A DNA stretch of 42,944 nucleotides from Mycolicibacterium peregrinum (GCF_001665625.1 NZ_LZSY01000156.1:1-42944); one strand, 5' to 3'. Positions 1 through 8,215 are shown, counted from the first letter of the stretch. Notes: a model not told the origin generated them from the letters alone. Made by a program: numbers and translations.

Positions 1-51
1 CCCGCCGCCTCTCCCCGCCTCTTCCTGACCTCACCCCGGTCGCTTCCGGCT

Positions 52-107
52 GAGCAGACGCGCAGGTACCCGCTGCCCGGGTTTTTCGGGTACCCGCGCG
101 TCTGCTC
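52..107. repeat. Long inverted repeat of the GAGCAGACGC family (copy 1)
   Basis: The left arm at 52-71 and right arm at 88-107 are reverse complements at 19 of 20 positions, around a 16-base loop. The outer 10 bases (GAGCAGACGC) and the inner GGTACCC recur in a second element at 32311-32368, and the outer arm recurs at 35813-35870. It lies upstream of raaS, so it may end an upstream gene outside the window. There is no run of T after the stem, so a classical intrinsic terminator is not assured. Confidence 0.8.
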
Positions 108-167
108 GGCACGGAGCGCTGTCCCGCGCCGAACTTTTTCTTTACGGATTCCTGACGGGCCACCCCC

Positions 168-213
168 TTGACCAAGCGCTGAACGCGCGTTTAGCGTATT
201 GAACATGCGTTCA
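168..213 (+). promoter_or_regulatory. Leaderless raaS promoter with two TetR-type operators
   Basis: The -35 is TTGACC (168-173), the spacer is 18 bases, and the -10 is TAGCGT (192-197), ending 7 bases before the ATG at 205. Two similar 14-bp palindromes have centres 20 bp apart. TGAACGCGCGTTTA (180-193) touches the -10, and TGAACATGCGTTCA (200-213) covers the transcription start and start codon. This geometry fits autorepression by the TetR protein encoded immediately downstream. The binding itself is inferred. Confidence 0.7.
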
Positions 214-900
214 GTCGATGATCGAGATGATCGAACAGCAGTGGCCCGGATCCGCGACGCCGCGATCGAGCAGTACGGGCAACACGGATTCAGCGTGGGA
301 CTGCGCACCATCGCCGAGGCCGCGGGCGTCAGCGCCGCCCTGGTGATCCACCACTTCGGTTCGAAGGAAGGGCTACGCAAGGCGTGCGACGCCTATGTGG
401 CCGAGGTGGTGCGCGAGGCCAAGACCGAGTCGCTGCAGAACGGCGACCCCGCCACCTGGATGGCCCAGATGTCCGAGATCGAGTCCTACGCGCCGCTGAT
501 GGCCTACCTGGTCCGCAGCATGCAGTCCGGGAGTGACCTGGCGAAGACGTTCTGGCGCACCATGGTCGACAACGCCGAGCAGTACCTCGAAGAAGGCGTG
601 CGGACCGGAGTGCTCAAACCCAGCCGCGACCCGAAAGCGCGCGCCCGCTTCATGGCGATCTGCAGCGGCGGCGGATTTCTGCTGTACCTGCAGATGCACG
701 ACGACCCAACGGATCTGCGCCGGGTGCTGCGGGATTACGGCGAGGACATGATGCTGCCGGCCCTCGAGCTCTACACCGACGGTCTGATGACCGACTCGAC
801 GATGTACGACGCATTCCTGCACCAGCGCGAACAAGGCATCCCGTTCAGTTCCGGCACCGACGACACCGCCACGACCACCGACAAGAAGGAGCCAGCGTGA
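205..900 (+). CDS. raaS: TetR-family regulator of the adjacent ABC exporter (RaaS-like)
   Basis: This 231-residue TetR repressor has an N-terminal helix-turn-helix at about residues 33-52 (GLRTIAEAAGVSAALVIHHF), followed by an all-helical ligand domain. The N-terminus and the order TetR, ABC ATPase, permease, Rv1216c-like membrane protein match M. tuberculosis Rv1219c-Rv1216c, where Rv1219c is RaaS, a repressor of the neighbouring efflux pump. ATG 205 is preferred over an in-frame TTG at 199 because a -10 hexamer ends 7 bases before it, giving a leaderless start. Its stop overlaps the GTG of the ATPase gene (GTGA), so the operon is translationally coupled. Two palindromes at its promoter suggest autoregulation. 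The inducing ligand cannot be read from the sequence. Confidence 0.85.
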   Translation: MRSVDDRDDRTAVARIRDAAIEQYGQHGFSVGLRTIAEAAGVSAALVIHHFGSKEGLRKACDAYVAEVVREAKTESLQNGDPATWMAQMSEIESYAPLMAYLVRSMQSGSDLAKTFWRTMVDNAEQYLEEGVRTGVLKPSRDPKARARFMAICSGGGFLLYLQMHDDPTDLRRVLRDYGEDMMLPALELYTDGLMTDSTMYDAFLHQREQGIPFSSGTDDTATTTDKKEPA

Positions 901-1790
901 ACCACTCCGTCGAAATCCGCGGACTGTCAAAGTCTTTCGGACACACCAAGGCACTCGATGGGCTGAATCTGAGCGTGTCCCCTGGCGACGTCACCGGATT
1001 CCTCGGGCCCAACGGGGCCGGTAAGTCCACCACGATCCGGGTGTTGCTGGGCCTGCTCCGCGCCGACGGGGGCACCGTGCGACTCCTGGGCGGCGACCCG
1101 TGGCGCGACGCGGTCGCACTGCACCGCCGCATCGCCTACGTCCCCGGCGATGTCACCCTGTGGCCCAACCTGACCGGCATGCAGGCCATCGATTTCCTGT
1201 GCCGGCTGCGCGGGAACGGCAGCGACACCCGCAGACGCGACGAACTGATCGAACGGTTCGAACTGGACCCGCACAAGAAGGCCCGCACCTACTCCAAGGG
1301 CAACCGGCAGAAGGTCGCCATCGTGGCGGCGTTCAGCTGCCACTCCGACCTCTACATTCTCGACGAGCCGACGTCCGGGCTGGACCCGTTGATGGAACGG
1401 GCATTTCAGCAGTGTGTAGGCGAGGTGGCCGGGCAGGGTGCCGCGGTCCTGCTGTCGAGCCATATCCTGGCCGAGGTCGAAAAGCTCTGCGACAACGTGA
1501 CGATCATCCGGTCCGGACGCACGGTACGTTCCGGCACCCTCGCCGAACTACGGCACCTGATGCGCACCAAGGTCAGCGCCCGCACCCGCTCCGACGGCCG
1601 GGCACTGCAGAACACCCCGTATGTGCACGACTTCGCGACTAACGATGGCACCGTGTCCTTCTCGGTGGACCGGGCCGACCTTGAGTTCACCCTCGAGCAC
1701 CTGACCGACCTCGGCATCGAGGATCTGACGGTCACACCAGCGTCGCTGGAGGACATGTTCCTGCGCGAGTACCAGGGGGCGACCCGGTGA
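897..1790 (+). CDS. ABC transporter ATP-binding protein (Rv1218c-like efflux pump)
   Basis: This is a 297-residue nucleotide-binding subunit of an ABC exporter. Walker A is GPNGAGKST (37-45), the signature is the degenerate SKGNRQK (about 133-139), and Walker B is LYILDEPTSGLD (152-163). The switch His lies in the LLSSH stretch. The usual Q-loop glutamine is replaced by a YVPGDVTLWP stretch (81-90). The C-terminal 80 residues form the accessory region common in drug and antibiotic exporters. GTG 897 overlaps the raaS stop, and the gene's own stop overlaps the permease start, so the three genes form one coupled operon. By synteny with Rv1218c-Rv1217c it probably exports hydrophobic small molecules. 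The substrate is not determined. Confidence 0.92.
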   Translation: MNHSVEIRGLSKSFGHTKALDGLNLSVSPGDVTGFLGPNGAGKSTTIRVLLGLLRADGGTVRLLGGDPWRDAVALHRRIAYVPGDVTLWPNLTGMQAIDFLCRLRGNGSDTRRRDELIERFELDPHKKARTYSKGNRQKVAIVAAFSCHSDLYILDEPTSGLDPLMERAFQQCVGEVAGQGAAVLLSSHILAEVEKLCDNVTIIRSGRTVRSGTLAELRHLMRTKVSARTRSDGRALQNTPYVHDFATNDGTVSFSVDRADLEFTLEHLTDLGIEDLTVTPASLEDMFLREYQGATR

Positions 1791-3406
1791 CCACCGCAAT
1801 CGCTCCGGCCCGGCCCGCCCGACGGCCGCGAACGGGCACATCGCCGTTCACCGGTATCAGCACGCTGCTGAAGTTGGCACTACGCCGGGACCGGGTCCGG
1901 CTGAGCGTGTGGGTCGCCACCATCAGCTTGATGATGGTGTACGCCCCCAACGCAATTCGCCTGGCCTACCCCGGAGAGGAACAACGCCTGGCCCGGGTCA
2001 ACCTGCTGAAGACACCTGCCGGGATGATGCTGGGCGGCCCGATGTTCGGCGTGAACGAAACCGACCTCGGCGTGATGATGGCCAACGAGCTGACTCTCAC
2101 CCTGACCATCGCCACCTCGATCCTGGCCATTCTCACCGTGATTCGTCATACCCGCGCCGAGGAGGAGAACGGCAGCGCAGAGCTGGTGCTGTCCTCCGTG
2201 GTGGGCCGCTACGCCCGAACGGCTGCGGCTCTGACGCTGGTCGGCGGAGTCAACGCGGTGCTGGCACTCACGATGACGCTGGCGATGGCCTCCACCGGTT
2301 TCGCCGTCGTCGACACCGCCGCCATGAGCCTGGGCATCACGGGGGTGGCGATGGTGTTCGGCGCGGTCGCCGCCGTGACCGCCCAACTCTGGCGCCAGTC
2401 CCGCACCGCGTCGGGCGCAGCGATGGCGACCCTGGCGGTGGCCGCGCTGGTGCGCGGGGCCGGTGACGTCATCGACAACTCCGGCAGCACCCTGAGCTGG
2501 TTCTCCCCCATCGCCTGGGCGCAGCAGATGCGCCCGTTCGTCGATCTGCGCTGGTGGCCGTTCGGGTTGTTGGTCATTCTGGCGGTCGGATTGATGGCCG
2601 TGGCCGCAGTGCTGGAGAGCCGTCGTCAATACGATGCGGGGACTATCGCGTCGACGGGTGAGCGTCCCGACGCCCCTGCCATCACCGGCCCGCTGCGGCT
2701 GCACCTGACGCTGCAACGCGGCCAGACGATCGGCTGGGCAGTGGGACTGTTCGTGGCCGGGCTGGTATTCGGCTCGATGACGAAAGCTCTGATGGACGCG
2801 GCCAAGACCAACGAGCTGATCGCCCGATTGCTGTCCGCGACGGGCAACGACGGCATCTACACCACCATGACTCAGTTCCTGGCCGCGGCGGCCACGGCGT
2901 ATGTCTCATCGGTGGTGCTGCGGGTGTACACCGACGAGCAGAACGGACTGGGCGAGCCGGTTCTGGCCGGGGCGGTGTCACGGTGGCGCTGGCTGTTGGG
3001 CGCGGTCGGCTGCGCGCTTGCCGGGTCGGCGATCCTGATGTTCTGCGCCGGCCTGGGCAACGGCCTCGGTGCCGGGCTGACTCTTGGTGAGCCGGGCACC
3101 ATCATCCGCCTCACCCTGGCCGCGCTGGCCTATCTCCCCGCGCTGGCGGTGCTCGCCTCGGTCGCGGCCCTGGCCGTGGCTCTGCGTTCGCCCTGGATCG
3201 CCTGGCTGGCAGTCACCTTCGTGATCACCGCGTTGTACCTCGGGGCGCTGCTACGGCTCCCGCGCTGGCTGATCGAGCTGTCCCCGGTCGGCCAGACCAC
3301 CGTGCCGAGCCAGTTCCCGGCCATGGCCCTGGTGGTAATGCTCGTCACCGCAACGGTTCTGGCGGCCATCGCGGGCTTGATCTATCGCAACCGCGACGCG
3401 GTGTGA
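1787..3406 (+). CDS. ABC transporter permease (Rv1217c-like)
   Basis: This 539-residue polytopic inner-membrane protein is the membrane partner of the preceding ATPase. It starts at a GTG overlapping the ATPase stop (GTGA). After a basic N-terminal tail it has two homologous halves of about six hydrophobic segments each, separated by a hydrophilic stretch near residues 275-305. One polypeptide therefore probably supplies both membrane domains of the exporter, working with an ATPase dimer. The halves share similar loops after their first helices (LLGGPMFGVNETDLG, LLSATGNDGIYTTMTQFLA), typical of this two-halved family. Substrate specificity cannot be inferred beyond the synteny with the M. tuberculosis Rv1218c-Rv1217c multidrug pump. 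Confidence 0.9.
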   Translation: MTTAIAPARPARRPRTGTSPFTGISTLLKLALRRDRVRLSVWVATISLMMVYAPNAIRLAYPGEEQRLARVNLLKTPAGMMLGGPMFGVNETDLGVMMANELTLTLTIATSILAILTVIRHTRAEEENGSAELVLSSVVGRYARTAAALTLVGGVNAVLALTMTLAMASTGFAVVDTAAMSLGITGVAMVFGAVAAVTAQLWRQSRTASGAAMATLAVAALVRGAGDVIDNSGSTLSWFSPIAWAQQMRPFVDLRWWPFGLLVILAVGLMAVAAVLESRRQYDAGTIASTGERPDAPAITGPLRLHLTLQRGQTIGWAVGLFVAGLVFGSMTKALMDAAKTNELIARLLSATGNDGIYTTMTQFLAAAATAYVSSVVLRVYTDEQNGLGEPVLAGAVSRWRWLLGAVGCALAGSAILMFCAGLGNGLGAGLTLGEPGTIIRLTLAALAYLPALAVLASVAALAVALRSPWIAWLAVTFVITALYLGALLRLPRWLIELSPVGQTTVPSQFPAMALVVMLVTATVLAAIAGLIYRNRDAV

Positions 3407-3426
3407 ACCCGAACAGGAGACAGTTG

Positions 3427-4101
3427 ATGAAACTTGCACTTCAGACGATCGCTTCGGGCGTGTTCGGCCTGGCATTGTTCGCCGTGACGCTGTTCTGGCC
3501 GGCCGGCACGTTCCACTATTGGCAGGCCTGGGTTTTCATTGCCGTGTTCATGGCAACCACCATGGTCCCGAGCATTTATCTCGCGGTCAGAGACCCGGCT
3601 GCCCTGCAACGACGCCTCCACGGTGGGCCCACCGCGGAAACGCGGATCGTGCAGAAGATCGTCATCTGGGCGGTCACGGGCTCGGCCTTCGCGGCGTTTG
3701 CCCTCAGTGCGCTCGACCACCGGTTCGGCTGGTCCAGCGTGCCGGTCGCCGTCGTAATCCTCGGCAACGTCCTGGTGGCGGTCGGGCTCATCCTCGCGCA
3801 GACGGTGGTCTTCCAGAACAGCTTCGCCGGCGCCAGTATCCAGGTGGAGGACGACCAGCCGCTCGTCTCGACGGGGCTTTACGGTCTGGTCCGACACCCG
3901 ATGTATTTCGGCGCGGTGTTGATGATGTTCGGCACCCCACTGGCGCTGGGTTCTTACTGGGCCCTACTCGTTTCGATCGCCTCGATACCGATCTTCGGCG
4001 TGCGGATCGCCGACGAGGAGAAGATGCTGCGAGCCGAACTCGACGGCTACGACGGGTACACGCAGAAGGTGCCCTACCGGCTGCTGCCCTACGTCTGGTG
4101 A
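3427..4101 (+). CDS. Integral membrane methyltransferase-like protein, copy 1 (Rv1216c-like)
   Basis: This 224-residue membrane protein of the isoprenylcysteine carboxyl methyltransferase / phospholipid methyltransferase / NnrU-like superfamily has about five hydrophobic segments. The superfamily C-terminal signature is present: RHPMY, then an EE pair, then GYxxYxxKVPYRLLPYVW. ATG 3427 is chosen because AGGAGA lies 6 bases upstream and the start then aligns exactly with copy 2. A GTG at 3403 overlapping the permease stop is also possible. It follows the exporter genes as Rv1216c follows Rv1217c and is probably cotranscribed. The methyl acceptor is unknown. It is the first unit of a tandem duplication of period 685 bp. 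Confidence 0.85.
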   Translation: MKLALQTIASGVFGLALFAVTLFWPAGTFHYWQAWVFIAVFMATTMVPSIYLAVRDPAALQRRLHGGPTAETRIVQKIVIWAVTGSAFAAFALSALDHRFGWSSVPVAVVILGNVLVAVGLILAQTVVFQNSFAGASIQVEDDQPLVSTGLYGLVRHPMYFGAVLMMFGTPLALGSYWALLVSIASIPIFGVRIADEEKMLRAELDGYDGYTQKVPYRLLPYVW

Positions 4102-4115
4102 GGACTGCGACGTGA
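4075..4115 (+). repeat. Direct repeat at tandem gene duplication (unit 1 end)
   Basis: This 41-base segment covers the last codons, the stop and the following 14 bases of copy 1, and matches 4760-4800 at 40 of 41 positions. The offset of 685 bases equals the distance between the two start codons (3427 and 4112), which fixes the duplication unit. Confidence 0.9.
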
Positions 4116-4786
4116 AGACCGGTCTATTCACCGCCGTGTCGGCCGTCATCGGACTGGTCGTATTCGGTGCACTGGTGTTCGGTCCGGCCGGGACGTTCGA
4201 CTACTGGCAGGGGTGGGCATTCCTCGCGGTGTTCGCCCTGACCACTCTCCTCCCGAGCAGATACCTGGCGGTGCATGATCCGGAAGCGCTGCGACGCCGG
4301 ATGCGCGCCGGACCGGTCGCCGAGACCAGACCACTGCAAAAGGTCGCCAGCACGTTGGCGTTCACTTTCCTGGCTGCGATGGTCATCGTGAGCGTCCTGG
4401 ACCACCGGTTCGGCTGGTCGGCCGTCCCCGCCTGGGTGTCGGTCGTCGGCAACGCGTTGGTGGCCGTGGGACTCGGCGCCGCGATGCTCGTGGTGAGCCA
4501 GAACAGTTACGCCGCGGCCAACGTGATCGTGGAGGCGGGCCAGACCGTCGTGTCCACCGGCCTGTATCGGCTGGTGCGCCATCCGATGTACGCCGGGAAC
4601 GTGATCATGATGATCGGCATCCCGCCGGCTCTCGGCTCGTACTGGGGATTGCTGCTCATGATCCCGGGTATCGCGATACTCGCCATGCGCATAGTCGACG
4701 AGGAGAAGCTCCTGCGCGCCGAACTCGACGGCTACGACGCGTATGCCGGGAAGGTCCGTTACCGGCTGCTGCCCTACGTCTGGTGA
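4112..4786 (+). CDS. Integral membrane methyltransferase-like protein, copy 2 (Rv1216c-like)
   Basis: This 224-residue paralogue directly follows copy 1 with a 10-base gap. It shares blocks such as PAGTFxYWQ, DHRFGWS, LVRHPMY and the C-terminal YRLLPYVW. Start and end are both offset by 685 bp from copy 1, so it arose by tandem duplication. The start is GTG 4112, with GAGGA overlapping the stop of copy 1. Its hydrophobic segments and C-terminal SAM-binding-type signature are intact, so neither copy looks like a pseudogene. The proteins have diverged clearly while the junction sequence is nearly identical, which could reflect selection on the ribosome-binding sequence or local gene conversion. 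The substrate is unknown. Confidence 0.85.
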   Translation: MKTGLFTAVSAVIGLVVFGALVFGPAGTFDYWQGWAFLAVFALTTLLPSRYLAVHDPEALRRRMRAGPVAETRPLQKVASTLAFTFLAAMVIVSVLDHRFGWSAVPAWVSVVGNALVAVGLGAAMLVVSQNSYAAANVIVEAGQTVVSTGLYRLVRHPMYAGNVIMMIGIPPALGSYWGLLLMIPGIAILAMRIVDEEKLLRAELDGYDAYAGKVRYRLLPYVW

Positions 4787-4800
4787 GGACTGCGATGTGA
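4760..4800 (+). repeat. Direct repeat at tandem gene duplication (unit 2 end)
   Basis: This is the partner of 4075-4115, with one mismatch in 41 bases. The GTG inside it at 4797 opens a 26-codon frame that ends at 4877, one base into the next ATG. It is probably a relic of the duplication junction rather than a gene. Confidence 0.9.
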
Positions 4801-4876
4801 GAGGCCACGACGCGGACTCAGAGCCGATAACGACGAACCGCCGGGTCTGGGGCGGAGTTCGCCGCATACTGCAGTA

Positions 4877-5521
4877 ATGGAACTGTTGACCGGCTTCGGC
4901 CTGGCCACTGCGGCGGGGCTCAATGCCTACATCCCGTTGCTGGCCCTCGGCCTGCTGTCACGCTTCACCCATCTGGTGTCATTGCCGCCGGGGTGGTCGT
5001 GGCTGGAGAACGGCTGGGTGATGGCGATCGTCGCGGTCTTGCTGATCGTCGAAGTGGTCGCCGACAAGATCCCCGCGCTCGATTCCATCAACGACACCAT
5101 CCAGACCTTCGTGCGCCCGACCGCGGGCGGCATCGTGTTCGGCTCGGGCACCGCGTCCCAGACCGCCGCGGTCGCCGATCCTGGCGCGTTCGCCCAGTCC
5201 GGCCAATGGATTCCGGTGGCGATCGGCGCGGTGACCGCACTCGTGGTGTCGCTGACCAAATCGACGGTGCGGCCGGCCGCCAACGTCGCCACCGCCGGCG
5301 TAGCCGCCCCGGTGTTGTCCACTGTCGAGGACGTCACGAGTGTCGGACTGGTCTTCGTGGCGATCCTGCTGCCGATCCTGGTGCTCGTCGCGCTGTTGGC
5401 GCTGATCTGGGGTGCTTTCCGGCTGTGGCGGTGGCGCCGACGACGCAGTGAAGCCAAGGTCGGCATCAACGCACGCAGCAATGCAGCTCCCCGCCCTGCC
5501 GCGGTAGACCCCTGGGAGTGA
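4877..5521 (+). CDS. DUF4126 family membrane protein
   Basis: This 214-residue protein starts MELLTGFGLATAAGLNAYIP, the N-terminal pattern of DUF4126 proteins, whose function is unknown. Hydrophobic segments lie at about 5-28, 48-64, 118-135 and 160-182, and a basic tail (RLWRWRRRRS) follows the last one. That places the C-terminus in the cytoplasm by the positive-inside rule. ATG 4877 overlaps the stop of a short open frame left by the upstream duplication and lacks a clear Shine-Dalgarno sequence. It is convergent with glgC, with 27 bases between stops. Confidence 0.75.
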   Translation: MELLTGFGLATAAGLNAYIPLLALGLLSRFTHLVSLPPGWSWLENGWVMAIVAVLLIVEVVADKIPALDSINDTIQTFVRPTAGGIVFGSGTASQTAAVADPGAFAQSGQWIPVAIGAVTALVVSLTKSTVRPAANVATAGVAAPVLSTVEDVTSVGLVFVAILLPILVLVALLALIWGAFRLWRWRRRRSEAKVGINARSNAAPRPAAVDPWE

Positions 5522-5548
5522 ATCCGGTTCGGCGATGCGGCGGACGCG

Positions 5549-6763
5549 TCAGATCCACACACCCTTGCCGACGGCGACCACGCCGCCCGCGCTGATCGCA
5601 AACCGTTCCCGGTCCTTGTCGAGGTCCACGCCCACCATCTCGCCCGGGCCCACCACCACGTTCTTGTCCAGGATCGCGTGGCGCACCACCGCGCCGCGGC
5701 CGATCCGCACGCCCGGCATCAGCACGCTGCCCTCCACGATCGCACCGTCGTCGATCACCACGTTGGAGGACAGCACCGAATTGCGTACGGACGCCGCGGA
5801 AATGATGCTCCCGGCGCCGACGACCGACTCCTGTGCCGAGCCGCCGTTGACGAACTTGGCCGGGGCCAGATTCTCCGACTCGCCGCGGATCGGCCAGCGC
5901 TTGTTGTACAGGTTGAACACCGGGTGCACCGACACCAGGTCCATGTGCGCGTCGTAGAACGCGTCCAGGGTTCCGACGTCGCGCCAATAGCCGTGGTCAC
6001 GTTCGGTGGCGCCGGGCACCTCGTTGTTGTTGAAGTCGTAGACCGCCGCCATCCCGTCGGACACCAGCCGGGGAATGATGTCGCCGCCCATGTCGTGGTC
6101 GGAGTGGTCGTCGTCGGCATCGGCGCGGATCGCGTCGATGAGCACCTTGGTGGTGAAGATGTAGTTGCCCATCGACACGAAGGTCTGCTCGGGATCGTCG
6201 GGCGTGCCCGGCGGGTCCGCGGGCTTCTCGACGAAATCCTTGATGCGCCCAGAGTCGTCGGCGTCGATGCAGCCGAACGCACTGGCCTCCGCGCGGGGTA
6301 CCCGGATGCCGGCCACAGTCGCCCCGGCCCCGCTGTCGATGTGGAACCGCAGCATCTGCTCGGGATCCATGCGGTACACGTGGTCGGCGCCGAAGATGAT
6401 GATGTAGTCGGGATCTTCGTCGTAGATCAGGTTGAGCGACTGGTAGATCGCATCCGCCGAGCCGGTGTACCAACGCGGACCGAGCCGCTGTTGGGCCGGC
6501 ACCGGGGTGATGTACTCGCCGGCCAGACCCGACAGACGCCAGTTCTGGCTGATGTGACGGTCCAGTGAATGCGACTTGTATTGCGTCAGAACACAGATCC
6601 GTAGGTAACGGGCGTTGACGAGATTGGACAGCACGAAGTCGATCAGCCGGTAAGCACCGCCGAAGGGAACTGCCGGCTTGGCTCGATCGGCGGTCAACGG
6701 GTACAGCCGCTTGCCCTCTCCCCCGGCCAGAACGATGCCCAGCACATGTGGCAACTCCCTCAT
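5549..6763 (-). CDS. glgC: Glucose-1-phosphate adenylyltransferase
   Basis: This 404-residue enzyme makes ADP-glucose from glucose 1-phosphate and ATP, the donor for glycogen and for GlgM. The N-terminal nucleotidyltransferase motif is VLAGGEGKRLYPLTADRAKP, followed by GGAYRLIDFVLSN. The substrate regions FGADHVYRMD and KPADPPGTPDD follow, and the C-terminus is a hexapeptide-repeat beta-helix of roughly 110 residues. The length equals that of M. tuberculosis GlgC. ATG 6763 is preferred over longer frames because it gives the family N-terminus MRELPHVLG and a TAGGTT -10 ends 7 bases upstream. It is divergent from glgM, as in other mycobacteria. Confidence 0.96.
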   Translation of the reverse strand: MRELPHVLGIVLAGGEGKRLYPLTADRAKPAVPFGGAYRLIDFVLSNLVNARYLRICVLTQYKSHSLDRHISQNWRLSGLAGEYITPVPAQQRLGPRWYTGSADAIYQSLNLIYDEDPDYIIIFGADHVYRMDPEQMLRFHIDSGAGATVAGIRVPRAEASAFGCIDADDSGRIKDFVEKPADPPGTPDDPEQTFVSMGNYIFTTKVLIDAIRADADDDHSDHDMGGDIIPRLVSDGMAAVYDFNNNEVPGATERDHGYWRDVGTLDAFYDAHMDLVSVHPVFNLYNKRWPIRGESENLAPAKFVNGGSAQESVVGAGSIISAASVRNSVLSSNVVIDDGAIVEGSVLMPGVRIGRGAVVRHAILDKNVVVGPGEMVGVDLDKDRERFAISAGGVVAVGKGVWI

Positions 6764-6770
6764 GGGTCCA

Positions 6771-6856
6771 AACCTATCCGCCAACCAGCAACGCGGCCAG
6801 CCAATGGCAACAGAAGTCTGCGGCGCGTAGCTAGACCCGCCAAGACCTACTACCGT
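6771..6856. promoter_or_regulatory. Divergent leaderless promoters of glgC and glgM
   Basis: On the minus strand TAGGTT (6771-6776) ends 7 bases before the glgC ATG. On the plus strand TACCGT (6851-6856) ends 7 bases before the glgM ATG. Both fit leaderless transcription. No convincing Shine-Dalgarno sequence precedes either start. The region between the two -10 boxes holds no obvious palindrome. Confidence 0.6.
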
Positions 6857-6863
6857 CTCGGAT

Positions 6864-8027
6864 ATGCGGGTGGCCATGATGACTCGGGAATATCCACCCG
6901 AGGTGTACGGCGGTGCCGGTGTGCATGTGACCGAACTCGTCGCCCAGTTGCGTCAGCTTTGCGACGTCGACGTGCACTGCATGGGCGCCCCGCGTGACGG
7001 CGCCTTCGTGGCGCAGCCCGATCCCGCGCTGCGTGGTGCCAACCCGGCTCTGTCGACGCTGTCCGCGGATCTCAACATGGTCAACTCGGCCGCCGCCGCC
7101 ACGGTGGTGCACTCGCACACCTGGTACGCCGGAATGGCCGGGCACCTGACCGGGCTGCTCTACGGCATCCCGCACGTGCTGACCGCGCATTCCCTCGAGC
7201 CGCTGCGTCCGTGGAAGGCCGAGCAACTCGGCGGGGGCTACCGGGTGTCGTCCTGGGTGGAGCGGACCGCGATCGAGGCCGCCGACGCGGTCATCGCGGT
7301 GAGTTCCGGCATGCGCCACGACGTGCTGCGCACCTATCCGGCACTCGACCCCGGCCGGGTCCACGTGGTGCGCAACGGGATCGACACCGACGTCTGGTAC
7401 CCGACTCCGCCTGCCGACACCGACTCGGTGCTCGCCGAGCTCGGGGTTGACCTGGGCCGACCCATCGTGGCGTTCGTCGGGCGCATCACCCGTCAGAAGG
7501 GTGTGGCCCACCTGGTGGCCGCGGCCCATCGGTTCAGCCCCGAGGTGCAGCTGGTGTTGTGTGCCGGCGCCCCTGACACCCCCGAGATCGCCGCCGAGGT
7601 GTCCTCAGCGGTGGCCGAGCTGGCCCGGGCCCGCACCGGCGTGTTCTGGGTGCGCGAGATGCTGCCGATCAACAAGATTCGCGAAATACTCTCCGCTGCA
7701 ACGGTTTTCGTATGCCCTTCGGTGTATGAGCCGTTGGGTATCGTGAACCTGGAAGCGATGGCGTGTTCGACGCCGGTCGTCGCGTCCGACGTCGGAGGCA
7801 TCCCCGAGGTGGTCGCCGACCGGCAGACCGGGCTGCTCGTGCACTACGACGCCAGCGATCCACGCTTCTTCGAGATGCGTCTGGCCGATGCGGTCAACTC
7901 ACTCGTGGCGGAGCCGGAAACCGCCCGAAAGTACGGCGAGGCCGGGCGCCAGCGCTGCATCGCCGAGTTCTCCTGGGCGCACATCGCTGAACAGACCCTG
8001 GAGATATACCGCAAGGTGTCCGCCTGA
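6864..8027 (+). CDS. glgM: ADP-glucose-dependent glycosyltransferase (maltose-1-phosphate synthase, formerly glgA)
   Basis: This 387-residue GT4-type GT-B glycosyltransferase has an N-terminal acceptor domain with YPPEVYGGAGVHVTELV and a C-terminal donor domain with FVGRITRQKGV. The retaining-transferase E-x7-E motif is in SVYEPLGIVNLEAMAC. Mycobacterial Rv1212c, once called glgA, condenses ADP-glucose with glucose 1-phosphate to give maltose 1-phosphate for the GlgE pathway of alpha-glucan and capsular glucan. This gene has the same place opposite glgC. ATG 6864 is leaderless-type. It is convergent with the DUF3117 gene, 20 bases apart. The assignment as GlgM rather than a classical glycogen synthase rests on synteny. 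Confidence 0.92.
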   Translation: MRVAMMTREYPPEVYGGAGVHVTELVAQLRQLCDVDVHCMGAPRDGAFVAQPDPALRGANPALSTLSADLNMVNSAAAATVVHSHTWYAGMAGHLTGLLYGIPHVLTAHSLEPLRPWKAEQLGGGYRVSSWVERTAIEAADAVIAVSSGMRHDVLRTYPALDPGRVHVVRNGIDTDVWYPTPPADTDSVLAELGVDLGRPIVAFVGRITRQKGVAHLVAAAHRFSPEVQLVLCAGAPDTPEIAAEVSSAVAELARARTGVFWVREMLPINKIREILSAATVFVCPSVYEPLGIVNLEAMACSTPVVASDVGGIPEVVADRQTGLLVHYDASDPRFFEMRLADAVNSLVAEPETARKYGEAGRQRCIAEFSWAHIAEQTLEIYRKVSA

Positions 8028-8047
8028 GCGGTCACCTTGCGAGCCGA

Positions 8048-8215
8048 TCAGCTGGTGACGGCCTTGAGTTCGTCGCCCAGCGCAGCGGCCTCGTCGGGAG
8101 TCAGTTCGACAACGAGGCGCCCACCGCCTTCCAGCGGTACTCGCATAACGATTCCTCGCCCCTCTTTGGTTGCTTCCAGTGGACCGTCACCGGTCCGGGG
8201 CTTCATCGCCGCCAT
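8048..8215 (-). CDS. DUF3117 small conserved protein (Rv1211-like)
   Basis: This 55-residue protein begins MAAMKPRTGDGPLEATKEGR and ends ALGDELKAVTS. DUF3117 is a short, strongly conserved actinobacterial family of unknown function, and Rv1211 holds the same position next to glgA/glgM. It has no signal peptide or membrane segment and is acidic in its C-terminal half. The start is supported by a strong GGAGGGA (on the minus strand at 8223-8229). The 183 bases upstream, to the tagA stop, carry its promoter region and no other gene. Confidence 0.92.
   Translation of the reverse strand: MAAMKPRTGDGPLEATKEGRGIVMRVPLEGGGRLVVELTPDEAAALGDELKAVTS

Noticed and set aside
4797..4877. 26-codon frame after the second membrane-protein copy
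   Set aside because: It is created by the duplicated junction GTG. No homology is recognised, and it ends in the next gene's start. Kept only as a relic.
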